Part shown: piece after piece, positions 26,236 to 32,696 of the stretch
How positions within the stretch are numbered: the first letter of the stretch is position 1
Layout of the letters: every line of letters starts with the position of its first letter
Assembly (NCBI GenBank): GCA_903861305.1
Contig: CAIOTT010000056.1
Span: forward strand, 69,918-102,613
Direction: 5' to 3'
DNA length: 32,696 bases
Source of the DNA: Candidatus Omnitrophota bacterium
GTDB taxonomy: Bacteria > Omnitrophota > Gorgyraeia > Zapsychrales > Fredricksoniimonadaceae
The notes under the pieces: model-generated
Database searches by the model: none
Seen by the model: the letters and a program-made list of their open reading frames with translations, nothing else
What the model was told of the DNA's origin: nothing
Position numbers and translations under genes: made by a program

Positions 26236-26424
26236 CTAGGGTTGCGTTATGGCTCCCTGCTCCAATAGAGCCGGGATGCTGACGGGAACGATCTTCCTGA
26301 TCTGCGGCTCCAGCCCGCTGATCCTGATCCCCTCCAACGGTTGGCGGGACAACGGCAAGGGAACGCCGTGGCCGTCGCGAAGGATCTGGAGACCCATCAG
26401 CGCGGCGTCGAGGTTGATGCCGCC
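26236..26424 (-). other. Conserved C-terminal tail of giant protein 2
   Basis: Residues 2059-2120: GGINLD, then RDGHGVPLP, then the GLEPQIRKIVPVSIPALL block. It parallels the last 65 residues of giant protein 1 in length, order and spacing, although the two proteins have no common middle region. Confidence 0.6.
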
Positions 26425-29400
26425 GGTTTTTTCGATCTCTTGGCTGCTATCTCCCTGCAACAACCCGGCAGGACTGCGCGCCTCTCCAAGGACAGCGGCA
26501 TGCGCATCATTGTAAACATCCACGACCAGCCCTACGGCAACACCCGTCTGTTCCTTGATCCAGGCCTCCATCTCAGACTTAACCTTGACCGCCAAAGAAT
26601 AATTCTCAAACGGCAAATTCGGGGCTTTGAACGGCGTCCCGACTATCCCGCGCTCCCGGTCTACCGGACCGGCAAAGGCGATGCCGATCTTGCGCAGCAA
26701 AGTCACGTCAGCCCCTGCCAGGGATCTCTTGACTTGATCAACTATGCCCCGTGTCACTCCGTCGGAAGATTCGGGATACGCCTCACGCCATTTGACCTCA
26801 ACAGGCTCATCCGTCATGATCCGCCCATCGAGAGAGATTTGCCCTGCCCCGATCTTAGTGCCGCCGATACTAACACCCACCGCAATATACGGCTTATCTC
26901 CCGCAGCTTCCCTGTCCTTGATACGCGTCATTTCGTCAGCCGTCAAGCGCGCCGCAATGATCTCCCTTTCCCAGCTGATACGCGAACGGTGGACACCATT
27001 GACGATCTCCTCAACGCGACTGCCGGCCACCCCGGCGCGTATCAACGCCTCACGCACCCCGTGACGGATACCATGCAACAAAATGTCCTTCTCGGGATCA
27101 CGCGCGCGGGCAAAATTCTCCCCGACACCTGAGACCATAACAAAATTCTTCACCCACGGAGCATCTTGATATACAACAAACATCGCGGCCAAAGCCGAAC
27201 CGATCTTCCCCCCCAAACGATCGACAAAATCCTCAACGGCGTCCTCTTTCTTGTCCACCAGCCCGGACCCTGCACGCAACACCATGTCAACCACCAGGGC
27301 TCGCTGCCGCTTGTTCTCTTCATTCGTATCGGAACTCAATATATTCAAATAAGCCGTTATCTCATCCTCCTGCAAATCCGTATCCATATTTTGAAAAAGC
27401 TTGGACCTGAATGAACTGTCATCCCACAACTGCCGGGCGATCCCGACACCATTAAAAATACTTTCAAACGTATGATCTCCTGGCTCCAGGACAGGCTTCC
27501 GCCCCAGCATTTCTTTCCCGGTAAAAACCCATTGATCGGTTGAGGCACGAAAAACAATATTATGTCCCAACTCCAGCAACGCGCCGCCATCCGTTTCAAT
27601 ATTCCCGTCTTCTCCAACCACCGCACCATTATTGCCTGTGCCGAAAATAAACGCCATGCCGGCCTTGATCAACTGAACCGATGTCTTCTTGTCCGCACCA
27701 ACACGGGCCGACGATGATATCGCCGTTAATCTTTCCAGCGATCCCTTAACAAATTCCAGCGAAGCACCCGTCTGCTCGGCAATCTTATCTGGCGCAACAC
27801 CTTCACGTGACAAACGGACAACATCCTCCCGTGTCACGATCGTAAAACTGGCCGGCCCCTCGCGCGCGGCTCCGGCAGGGATCAATTCCTGAAGTTGCGA
27901 CAGCTTGTCTGTTCCCAGGCTGAAAGGATCCCTCACGGTAGCCGTGGGTTCCAGCGCCCCGGCACCCGCCATTTCCGTCCATCCCGTCGCCAGGGGGAAC
28001 TTGCGCGCGTCAGCTTCGACCACGATCTGCCGGTCCTCCATGGTCACCCATGCGCGCCAGAGACCATCCTTGTCCGGTACGGCCTGAAATGTGTCGTTGA
28101 ACGCCCCGGCTTCTCCGGTCGTGATCTTCTGCCCATCACCGATGTTCCTTCCGGCGATGATATCCTCAAGAGCACCCGTTGGAAAATTAACATGCTTCTT
28201 CAAGCTCATCAAGATCCGTACCTGCGCGGCTTGCCACCACGGATGGATACCAAAAAGATCGGGCACAGGGCTGTCGCCTTTGTTAAGCGTGCTTTCCCAG
28301 ACAGTCAATCGGTTCCCCTTGAGCGTGACCGCCATGGTAGCCGCGAGATGTCCGGGGATGATAGGGCTGTCCTTGACCTCCACACCGGCCTTCACTGTCA
28401 CACCATGGTCGTCGGATGAGATCCCCTGGATCGACCAGCCCAGCTCCGCTCCGGGATGGTAATAGTGCCCCTCCCAGGTGCTCAACCCCGGTTGGCCTTC
28501 AAGCCGATATTCTTTCCCGTCCGCGACAAATGTTTTGGACACTTCTCCGATGGGAAACCCGTAATGCATGGGCGCCGCATTGACATCCACGCCGTCAGAT
28601 CCTGTAAAATGAAAAACCCTGAAACCATCCTCCGGCGACACCTCGAGCTCGGTGCCCGCCTGTTTGTCCGCGATCTTGTAATGTGCGGCCAAAACGCCGT
28701 CCCTTGCCGCAAATGAAGCCGTGATCTCGAATTTTCCTTCCCTGTTGATCCGTGCGATATCGTCCTGTATATGCAAGGGAATAACAAGCTGCCTGGCGGG
28801 CCTTGTCCCTGTCGCCGCGGAGATCTCGTCCCCAAAGGCCTCGGCCACGGTGGCGACAAGATCGGCCAGCTGGCCCTGATTGATAAGCGGCAGCGAACCG
28901 TTCAGCAGCCCCGCAATAATATCCTGCCGCGGCATCCCCTGATTTTCGTACGTCGTGAACACCTGCCCCCAGAGATCCCGGTATCTTTCCGAGTAATAAA
29001 CCCGGAAATCCGCCAAGCCGGTCTTCCTGAGCCTGTCACGGGTGTCCGCATCAAGTTCATTGTCCAGCATATTGGCATTGACGAGTGCCCCGAGGAAGGT
29101 CACGATCTTCTCACGCATCCCTTCATCCTGAACAACGCGCGTGTAGTCGACCTTCATCCCGTCAAACGCGCTCTCCAGACGGGAGAAGATATCCTCCGCT
29201 GGATGAGACGATGTCCCAACCACCTCCTGCGGCACCATCTTTTCAAGGGCATCGATCAGGCTTTTCGCCTGTTGCGGCAGGGTAAGGAATCCTCCGTCGC
29301 GTGCGGCCGCACTGCGGGACAGAATAATATAGGGCCGGCCATCCGTGTGCTGATAAACGGCCGTCAGGATGCCCTGGCGCAGATCAGCTTTGCGTACCCG

Positions 29401-32400
29401 GCCGTTATGAAGCGTTGCCGCAAGCACTGCCGCCAACTGTTTTTCCCGCGCATTCCCCTGGCCCAGCACACGCAGCGCCAGCTGCGCGACAGGTGATGCC
29501 ATGCGCACCGGTTCGCGCCGTTCGATCCAGTTGTCGGCAGATCGCCGGGAATCCACGACCAGCTTCTTCAACCGGTCGATCACCTCATCGTTGAATGCCC
29601 CCTGGAGCATACGCCAGGACCAATTGTTCGGATCCTCCGTGCCCGGGATATTGTAACGGTCCATAAGGCCCACAACGCCATCATCCCCCGCAAGGACATC
29701 CGCGTAATGAAGGACAGCCGTATCAGAATTCGTCATGAACAGGAGCTGGTCCATCAAGAAAGCGATCTTTTCTTCCGAAACCGCCTCCGTGATCCCCGCA
29801 TCGGCTAAAACAACACCAAGCCTGTTCCTTTGTCCCTCATTTAAACTGCGGTACCAGGCCCGCGTGGTCTCATTGTCGTGCGTCCCGTTAAAAGCAACGG
29901 TATCCGTAAAATAATTCCGCGGATTGAAAATATCTTCCTTCGGCCCGACGCCTTCCGGGTTCACTGACATGAATTGCGTCAACTTCATCCCTTTGAGGCC
30001 CGTATCATTCAACAACTTTACCGTGAGCGGCGTGACCGCGCCAAGATCCTCAACGAATAAAAGGTCCGGCAAGTTCGGGTACTGTTCACGCAACGCATCG
30101 AACAGAACGCGCGGATCAATGGTAGCCTGTTCATCCCTTAACCGGTGCCCATCAGACGCCCTGATACCTTCCGGTACGACCCAGGGGTCGGCCAACCCGA
30201 TAAAATGATCGCTGCGAAGCGGGTCCCCCTCCGCCAGTTCAAGGCTGTAAATGAACCGTTTCAGAAGAAAATCAATGCCATCTTCCCGCATCCAGTTATA
30301 AACAGGGTGGCCCCAATCCTGGCCATCAGGCGCAAACGCGTCGCCGGGAACTCCTGAGTGCACAGGTAATTTCCCTGTATCCTTCTCATAAATATAAGCC
30401 GCCTGGTTGCCCCACATATCGGCACTGTTAAAGCGCGGGTAGATCGGCATGTCCGACAGGATGCGGACATGATGTTCTTTGGCGAATTGCTTGCGACGGT
30501 CCCATTGCTGTCGAAGAAGGAACTGAAAAAATTTGATGAATTCGATCTCGTCCCGATGCGCGGCTTCAAAGCTTGCGACAGCGTCGGGTTCCCTGTCCCT
30601 CAATCCCGCCGGCCAATGGGTCCAATCGCTTTCACCCTGAACTGCGCTGATGGCGCGGAACTGGGCAAATTGTTGAAGCCAGTCCATGCGCAGCTTCCTC
30701 CCGCCGATCACCACCTCACGCGCGGTATGGTCAGACTTGAATTTCTCAAATTTATCCCGTAGCGCCATGGCATTGGCATCTTGCCCCCGGCCCAACGCGG
30801 CGAGATAGTTCCCATAACCTTTACGCGCCAGCATTTCCTTATAGTGAAGTGCGCTAAAAGGAACACGTGACGCGGCAATATTCTCCGGGACGATCGCCTT
30901 ATAATCGTCTTCGCTGATCAACTTATCCCGCAGCAGCGCCTCTGGACTTAACGAATTTTCATTAAGCGCGAACAAGGAGCTCCCGTTATATGGACAACCG
31001 TTCTCGTCGGTCATATGCGGCGGCAGGTCCAGCCAGTCCCGCACACCCGCTTTCTCTAACATCAGGATGTGCTCCTCGGAAGCCGGGCCAAAGTCCCCGA
31101 TACCGGTATCCCTTCCATAAAGATATGTGGAAGGTCGCAGTGCGGCCGTCGGCATCAAGACCCCGGCACCCGGTGCCTGCGCCTCGACAGCACCCAATAC
31201 CTGCGCGTTGGTCAATGGTTTCGCACCAGGCATGAACCTGGCCGCCAAAGCCGAAAGCACACTGGCCCGTGCCTTCTTTTCGGCAGCCTCTGCCAGATCA
31301 ACAGACACCTCCGCGGCCCCATCCGGCTTCCTGGCCGCTATCCACGGCCTTGCCTCTTCTCTCGTCGCGGCCCTGAGGTTTTTCTCGGAGAATCCGGTCG
31401 CCCCACCCGACACGTACTTCTTCGGCACCGTGTCACCGGTAACGGGATCTGCCTCTTCCTTGATATAATTGTAAACACCGGCCTTGAACGAGGCCACGTA
31501 CTGTTCATAGATCTGCTGGCGGAACTTCGGGTCGTCCACCCGGATGCCGGCCGTCCTGTCGCGGTCAACGTAGATCCGGCCAAGCAGGCTTTCGCGCAGG
31601 GTCTTCTTGTACCAGACCGCGAGGATCATGGAATTGTAGATCTGGCGCAGCGACGCAAAGTTGCGGCCTGTATTCACTTCTTTCTCGATCGCAGGAATGA
31701 TGACCGCGCGCACAACATCGCTCATCACAGCACTCACAGCCTTATCACCTGCCTGGGCCCCGCCCTTTTTCCTCGTCTTCTGCAAGGCCAGATAATCCTG
31801 TTCCAGCATGACTTTCAGATGCTGTTCGATCACGAACACCTTGTTCCCTTTTTCGTACACAACGCCCTTGTCCGGGATGATCCAGACCTTGTTGAACGTA
31901 TCCAGCGGCACATCCGTCACGCCAAAACGGTACTTCGCCTGCTGGTACACTTTTTGCCAGAACTCTTTGCCCAGCTCATCCTCGGGATAGACCAGCGACG
32001 CGGTCAGCTGTTTGAGGATGTAATCCTGCGCCAGCATGTCGCGGCCCATCTCGGTCTGGCCCAACCCATCCCCGACGATGCGGTCTTTTTCATACGGCGA
32101 AAGGTTCACCCACTGCTCTTTTTCAGGAACGGTCAGCGCGGCAAGAAAATATTTTACAAGTTTTGAAGATTCCTGGCGGAAGGCATCGCTCTCAAAGGAA
32201 AGGCCGGAGTCGCCCTTATCGATGATAAAACTGAACTTCAAAGGATCGTCGCGGTTGATCGCCATGCCGCACGCGAGGGGCGGAAGATACACCGGGCTGG
32301 TGCGGACCATGGTGCCGGGGACCGGGAGGTTCAATGCCGCAATGCCCCCCTGGGCCAAAGCCCCGCCCGCCGGAAGGAGCGTGTTGACAAGAAAGACCAC

Positions 32401-32466
32401 GAGCACGGCAGCGGTCTTAACCCGGGACATGGATCTTCCGTTGAACAAATGATCTGAAACCGTCAT
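26236..32466 (-). CDS. Giant exported multi-domain sugar enzyme (giant protein 2)
   Basis: Numbering follows the 2120-aa track; my start is Met45 (ATG 32466, AGGAG 5 bases upstream; 2076 aa). Met37 (32490, AGGAGGAGG 11 bases upstream) is an alternative. The signal peptide is 58-82 (cleavage after ALA), and the head domain shared with giant protein 1 is 97-400. A GH77 4-alpha-glucanotransferase (491-1030) keeps nucleophile Asp797 (RSDHFIGL), acid/base Glu850 (VEDLG) and Asp908 (GTHDNET), so disproportionation of alpha-1,4-glucans is expected. A galactose-mutarotase-like domain (about 1270-1550) has PDLFGIHPWW. An HTH-like helix pair is near 1587-1619. A ROK kinase C-lobe (about 1639-1855) is followed by a ROK N-lobe (1904-2050, with SIGGTK and Asp2031 in YNDAHAAVLGE). 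The tail is about 2059-2120. An exported ATP-dependent kinase is paradoxical. The 72-base gap suggests co-transcription with menF. Confidence 0.92.
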   Translation of the reverse strand: MTVSDHLFNGRSMSRVKTAAVLVVFLVNTLLPAGGALAQGGIAALNLPVPGTMVRTSPVYLPPLACGMAINRDDPLKFSFIIDKGDSGLSFESDAFRQESSKLVKYFLAALTVPEKEQWVNLSPYEKDRIVGDGLGQTEMGRDMLAQDYILKQLTASLVYPEDELGKEFWQKVYQQAKYRFGVTDVPLDTFNKVWIIPDKGVVYEKGNKVFVIEQHLKVMLEQDYLALQKTRKKGGAQAGDKAVSAVMSDVVRAVIIPAIEKEVNTGRNFASLRQIYNSMILAVWYKKTLRESLLGRIYVDRDRTAGIRVDDPKFRQQIYEQYVASFKAGVYNYIKEEADPVTGDTVPKKYVSGGATGFSEKNLRAATREEARPWIAARKPDGAAEVSVDLAEAAEKKARASVLSALAARFMPGAKPLTNAQVLGAVEAQAPGAGVLMPTAALRPSTYLYGRDTGIGDFGPASEEHILMLEKAGVRDWLDLPPHMTDENGCPYNGSSLFALNENSLSPEALLRDKLISEDDYKAIVPENIAASRVPFSALHYKEMLARKGYGNYLAALGRGQDANAMALRDKFEKFKSDHTAREVVIGGRKLRMDWLQQFAQFRAISAVQGESDWTHWPAGLRDREPDAVASFEAAHRDEIEFIKFFQFLLRQQWDRRKQFAKEHHVRILSDMPIYPRFNSADMWGNQAAYIYEKDTGKLPVHSGVPGDAFAPDGQDWGHPVYNWMREDGIDFLLKRFIYSLELAEGDPLRSDHFIGLADPWVVPEGIRASDGHRLRDEQATIDPRVLFDALREQYPNLPDLLFVEDLGAVTPLTVKLLNDTGLKGMKLTQFMSVNPEGVGPKEDIFNPRNYFTDTVAFNGTHDNETTRAWYRSLNEGQRNRLGVVLADAGITEAVSEEKIAFLMDQLLFMTNSDTAVLHYADVLAGDDGVVGLMDRYNIPGTEDPNNWSWRMLQGAFNDEVIDRLKKLVVDSRRSADNWIERREPVRMASPVAQLALRVLGQGNAREKQLAAVLAATLHNGRVRKADLRQGILTAVYQHTDGRPYIILSRSAAARDGGFLTLPQQAKSLIDALEKMVPQEVVGTSSHPAEDIFSRLESAFDGMKVDYTRVVQDEGMREKIVTFLGALVNANMLDNELDADTRDRLRKTGLADFRVYYSERYRDLWGQVFTTYENQGMPRQDIIAGLLNGSLPLINQGQLADLVATVAEAFGDEISAATGTRPARQLVIPLHIQDDIARINREGKFEITASFAARDGVLAAHYKIADKQAGTELEVSPEDGFRVFHFTGSDGVDVNAAPMHYGFPIGEVSKTFVADGKEYRLEGQPGLSTWEGHYYHPGAELGWSIQGISSDDHGVTVKAGVEVKDSPIIPGHLAATMAVTLKGNRLTVWESTLNKGDSPVPDLFGIHPWWQAAQVRILMSLKKHVNFPTGALEDIIAGRNIGDGQKITTGEAGAFNDTFQAVPDKDGLWRAWVTMEDRQIVVEADARKFPLATGWTEMAGAGALEPTATVRDPFSLGTDKLSQLQELIPAGAAREGPASFTIVTREDVVRLSREGVAPDKIAEQTGASLEFVKGSLERLTAISSSARVGADKKTSVQLIKAGMAFIFGTGNNGAVVGEDGNIETDGGALLELGHNIVFRASTDQWVFTGKEMLGRKPVLEPGDHTFESIFNGVGIARQLWDDSSFRSKLFQNMDTDLQEDEITAYLNILSSDTNEENKRQRALVVDMVLRAGSGLVDKKEDAVEDFVDRLGGKIGSALAAMFVVYQDAPWVKNFVMVSGVGENFARARDPEKDILLHGIRHGVREALIRAGVAGSRVEEIVNGVHRSRISWEREIIAARLTADEMTRIKDREAAGDKPYIAVGVSIGGTKIGAGQISLDGRIMTDEPVEVKWREAYPESSDGVTRGIVDQVKRSLAGADVTLLRKIGIAFAGPVDRERGIVGTPFKAPNLPFENYSLAVKVKSEMEAWIKEQTGVAVGLVVDVYNDAHAAVLGEARSPAGLLQGDSSQEIEKTGGINLDAALMGLQILRDGHGVPLPLSRQPLEGIRISGLEPQIRKIVPVSIPALLEQGAITQP
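26430..27690 (-). other. ROK-kinase module with lobes in swapped order
   Basis: The C-lobe signatures come first: FIFGTGNNGAVVG (ATP phosphate motif), GGALLELGH, GDHTFESIFNGVGI (equivalent of the ROK GCLE-ASGPAI block without the zinc cysteines) and LGGKIGSALAAMFVVY followed by VMVSGVGENF. The N-lobe signatures follow: VGVSIGGTKIGAG, IGIAFAGPVDRERGIV, APNLP and YNDAHAAVLGE. Normal ROK proteins run N-lobe then C-lobe. Confidence 0.65.
31398..32310 (-). other. Shared N-terminal head domain of giant protein 2
   Basis: Residues about 97-400 (track numbering), from MVRTSPVYLPPL to VPKKYVSGGA. The core WVNLSPYEKDRIVxDxxGxTEMGRD through DTFNKVWIxPxKxVVYEK is nearly identical to giant protein 1 apart from scattered conservative changes. 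Linker residues after it (DGAAEVSV) resemble the DAAEASV linkers of giant protein 1. Confidence 0.8.
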
Positions 32467-32471
32467 GAAGG

Positions 32472-32476
32472 CTCCT
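32472..32476 (-). promoter_or_regulatory. Shine-Dalgarno proposed for giant gene 2
   Basis: AGGAG on the minus strand, 5 bases before the ATG ending at 32466. A stronger AGGAGGAGG farther up (32501-32510) sits 10-11 bases before the in-frame ATG at 32490, so the choice is not certain. Confidence 0.5.
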
Positions 32477-32540
32477 GCCAATACCGGCATCCTGACAATG
32501 TCCTCCTCCTGCGTTACGGAGCGCCTACCTGTGATCCTGA

Positions 32541-32576
32541 TAAAAATAAACCCGGATTTTTCATTAGAAAAATCCG
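32541..32576 (-). terminator. Terminator-like hairpin upstream of giant gene 2
   Basis: The minus strand has a perfect 9-bp stem CGGATTTTT / AAAAATCCG with a 6-base loop, followed by GGGTTTATTTTTA. It could end an upstream gene beyond the window or act as an attenuator in the leader of giant gene 2. The arms are AT-rich near the loop. Confidence 0.45.
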
Positions 32577-32593
32577 CCCCGCAGGGGTCGCGT

Positions 32594-32616
32594 GGCAAAT
32601 CCGTCGAGGATTTGCC
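32594..32616. repeat. Perfect 9-bp inverted repeat
   Basis: ggcaaatcc, 5-base loop gtcga, ggatttgcc. It sits beside a smaller cccc-gca-gggg hairpin (32577-32587). It has no T-run and looks like part of a structured intergenic element. Confidence 0.6.
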
Positions 32617-32641
32617 AGCTTTGCGAGGTAATCCTGGACTT

Positions 32642-32696
32642 TTGCACGCACTTTTTAGTGCACAGTATTCTCGACGCTGTTTTGAGAAGCGTGCAA
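32642..32696. repeat. Nested inverted repeats at the right edge
   Basis: An outer perfect 8-bp pair, ttgcacgc (32642-32649) and gcgtgcaa (32689-32696), encloses gcact-tttt-agtgc (32648-32661) and a ttctc/gagaa pair. The outer arm ends exactly at the window edge and may extend beyond it. Confidence 0.6.

Larger units (their letters stand above)
32467..32696. other. Leader region of giant gene 2, dense in inverted repeats
   Basis: No gene is supported here. The track extends the giant ORF to 32598, but this would translate through a hairpin. The stretch holds AGGAGGAGG on the minus strand at 32501-32510 and at least four hairpins described separately. A CTCC/GGAG pairing around GTAACGCA could weakly mask the ribosome site. 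I could not match the leader to a known riboswitch. Confidence 0.5.

Noticed and set aside
32500-32560. c-di-GMP or other riboswitch before giant gene 2
   Set aside because: I could not line up the leader with the conserved core of any riboswitch I know; only short generic stems are present.
32467-32598. Track extension of giant gene 2 to 32598
   Set aside because: It runs through the terminator-like hairpin, lacks a ribosome site and would put about 55 residues before the signal peptide.

Overview
The window reads as one long stretch of minus-strand genes from a bacterium that is probably a member of Omnitrophota (formerly OP3 / Omnitrophica). The clue is two very large ORFs, 4037 and about 2076 aa, with export signals and a shared, unnamed N-terminal region of about 300 residues (WVNLSPYEKDRIV, DTFNKVWI and other blocks). 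From memory this region recurs in Omnitrophota proteins, and giant ORFs are known from that phylum. I could not run a search, so the taxonomic call is an inference.

Layout in the direction of transcription, from the right end to the left. (1) 32467-32696 is a leader full of inverted repeats, including a terminator-like hairpin. (2) Giant gene 2 (26236-32466) encodes an exported protein: shared head, intact GH77 4-alpha-glucanotransferase, mutarotase-like beta domain, a ROK-type sugar kinase whose C-terminal lobe precedes its N-terminal lobe, and a short C-terminal tail. (3) A menaquinone operon follows, menF-menD-menB-menA-menC-menE (26163-18804), mostly joined by 4-base or 8-base stop/start overlaps. 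(4) A PPK2 polyphosphate kinase, an RNB-domain ribonuclease and a remnant of an RlmL-type rRNA methyltransferase come next. (5) Giant gene 1 (3932-16045) carries the same head and a similar tail. Between them are about 15 units of an unrecognised, probably helical repeat. Full units are 186-189 aa, and five of the spacings are 558 or 567 bases. (6) A signalling operon closes the window: membrane PAS-GGDEF-EAL protein, CheX-like protein, and PAS histidine kinase.

How it may fit together: the men genes turn chorismate into demethylmenaquinone for a membrane respiratory chain; menH, a thioesterase and menG are not in the window. PPK2 and the RNase look like housekeeping passengers. The two giant proteins share head and tail but differ in the middle, which suggests one exported scaffold family with exchangeable cargo. 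That architecture, the repeat array and the permuted kinase are the most novel content. The c-di-GMP operon beside giant gene 1 might control cell-surface behaviour, but nothing in the sequence proves a link.

No tRNA, rRNA, CRISPR array, transposase or integrase was seen. The long plus-strand ORFs are shadows of the minus-strand genes.
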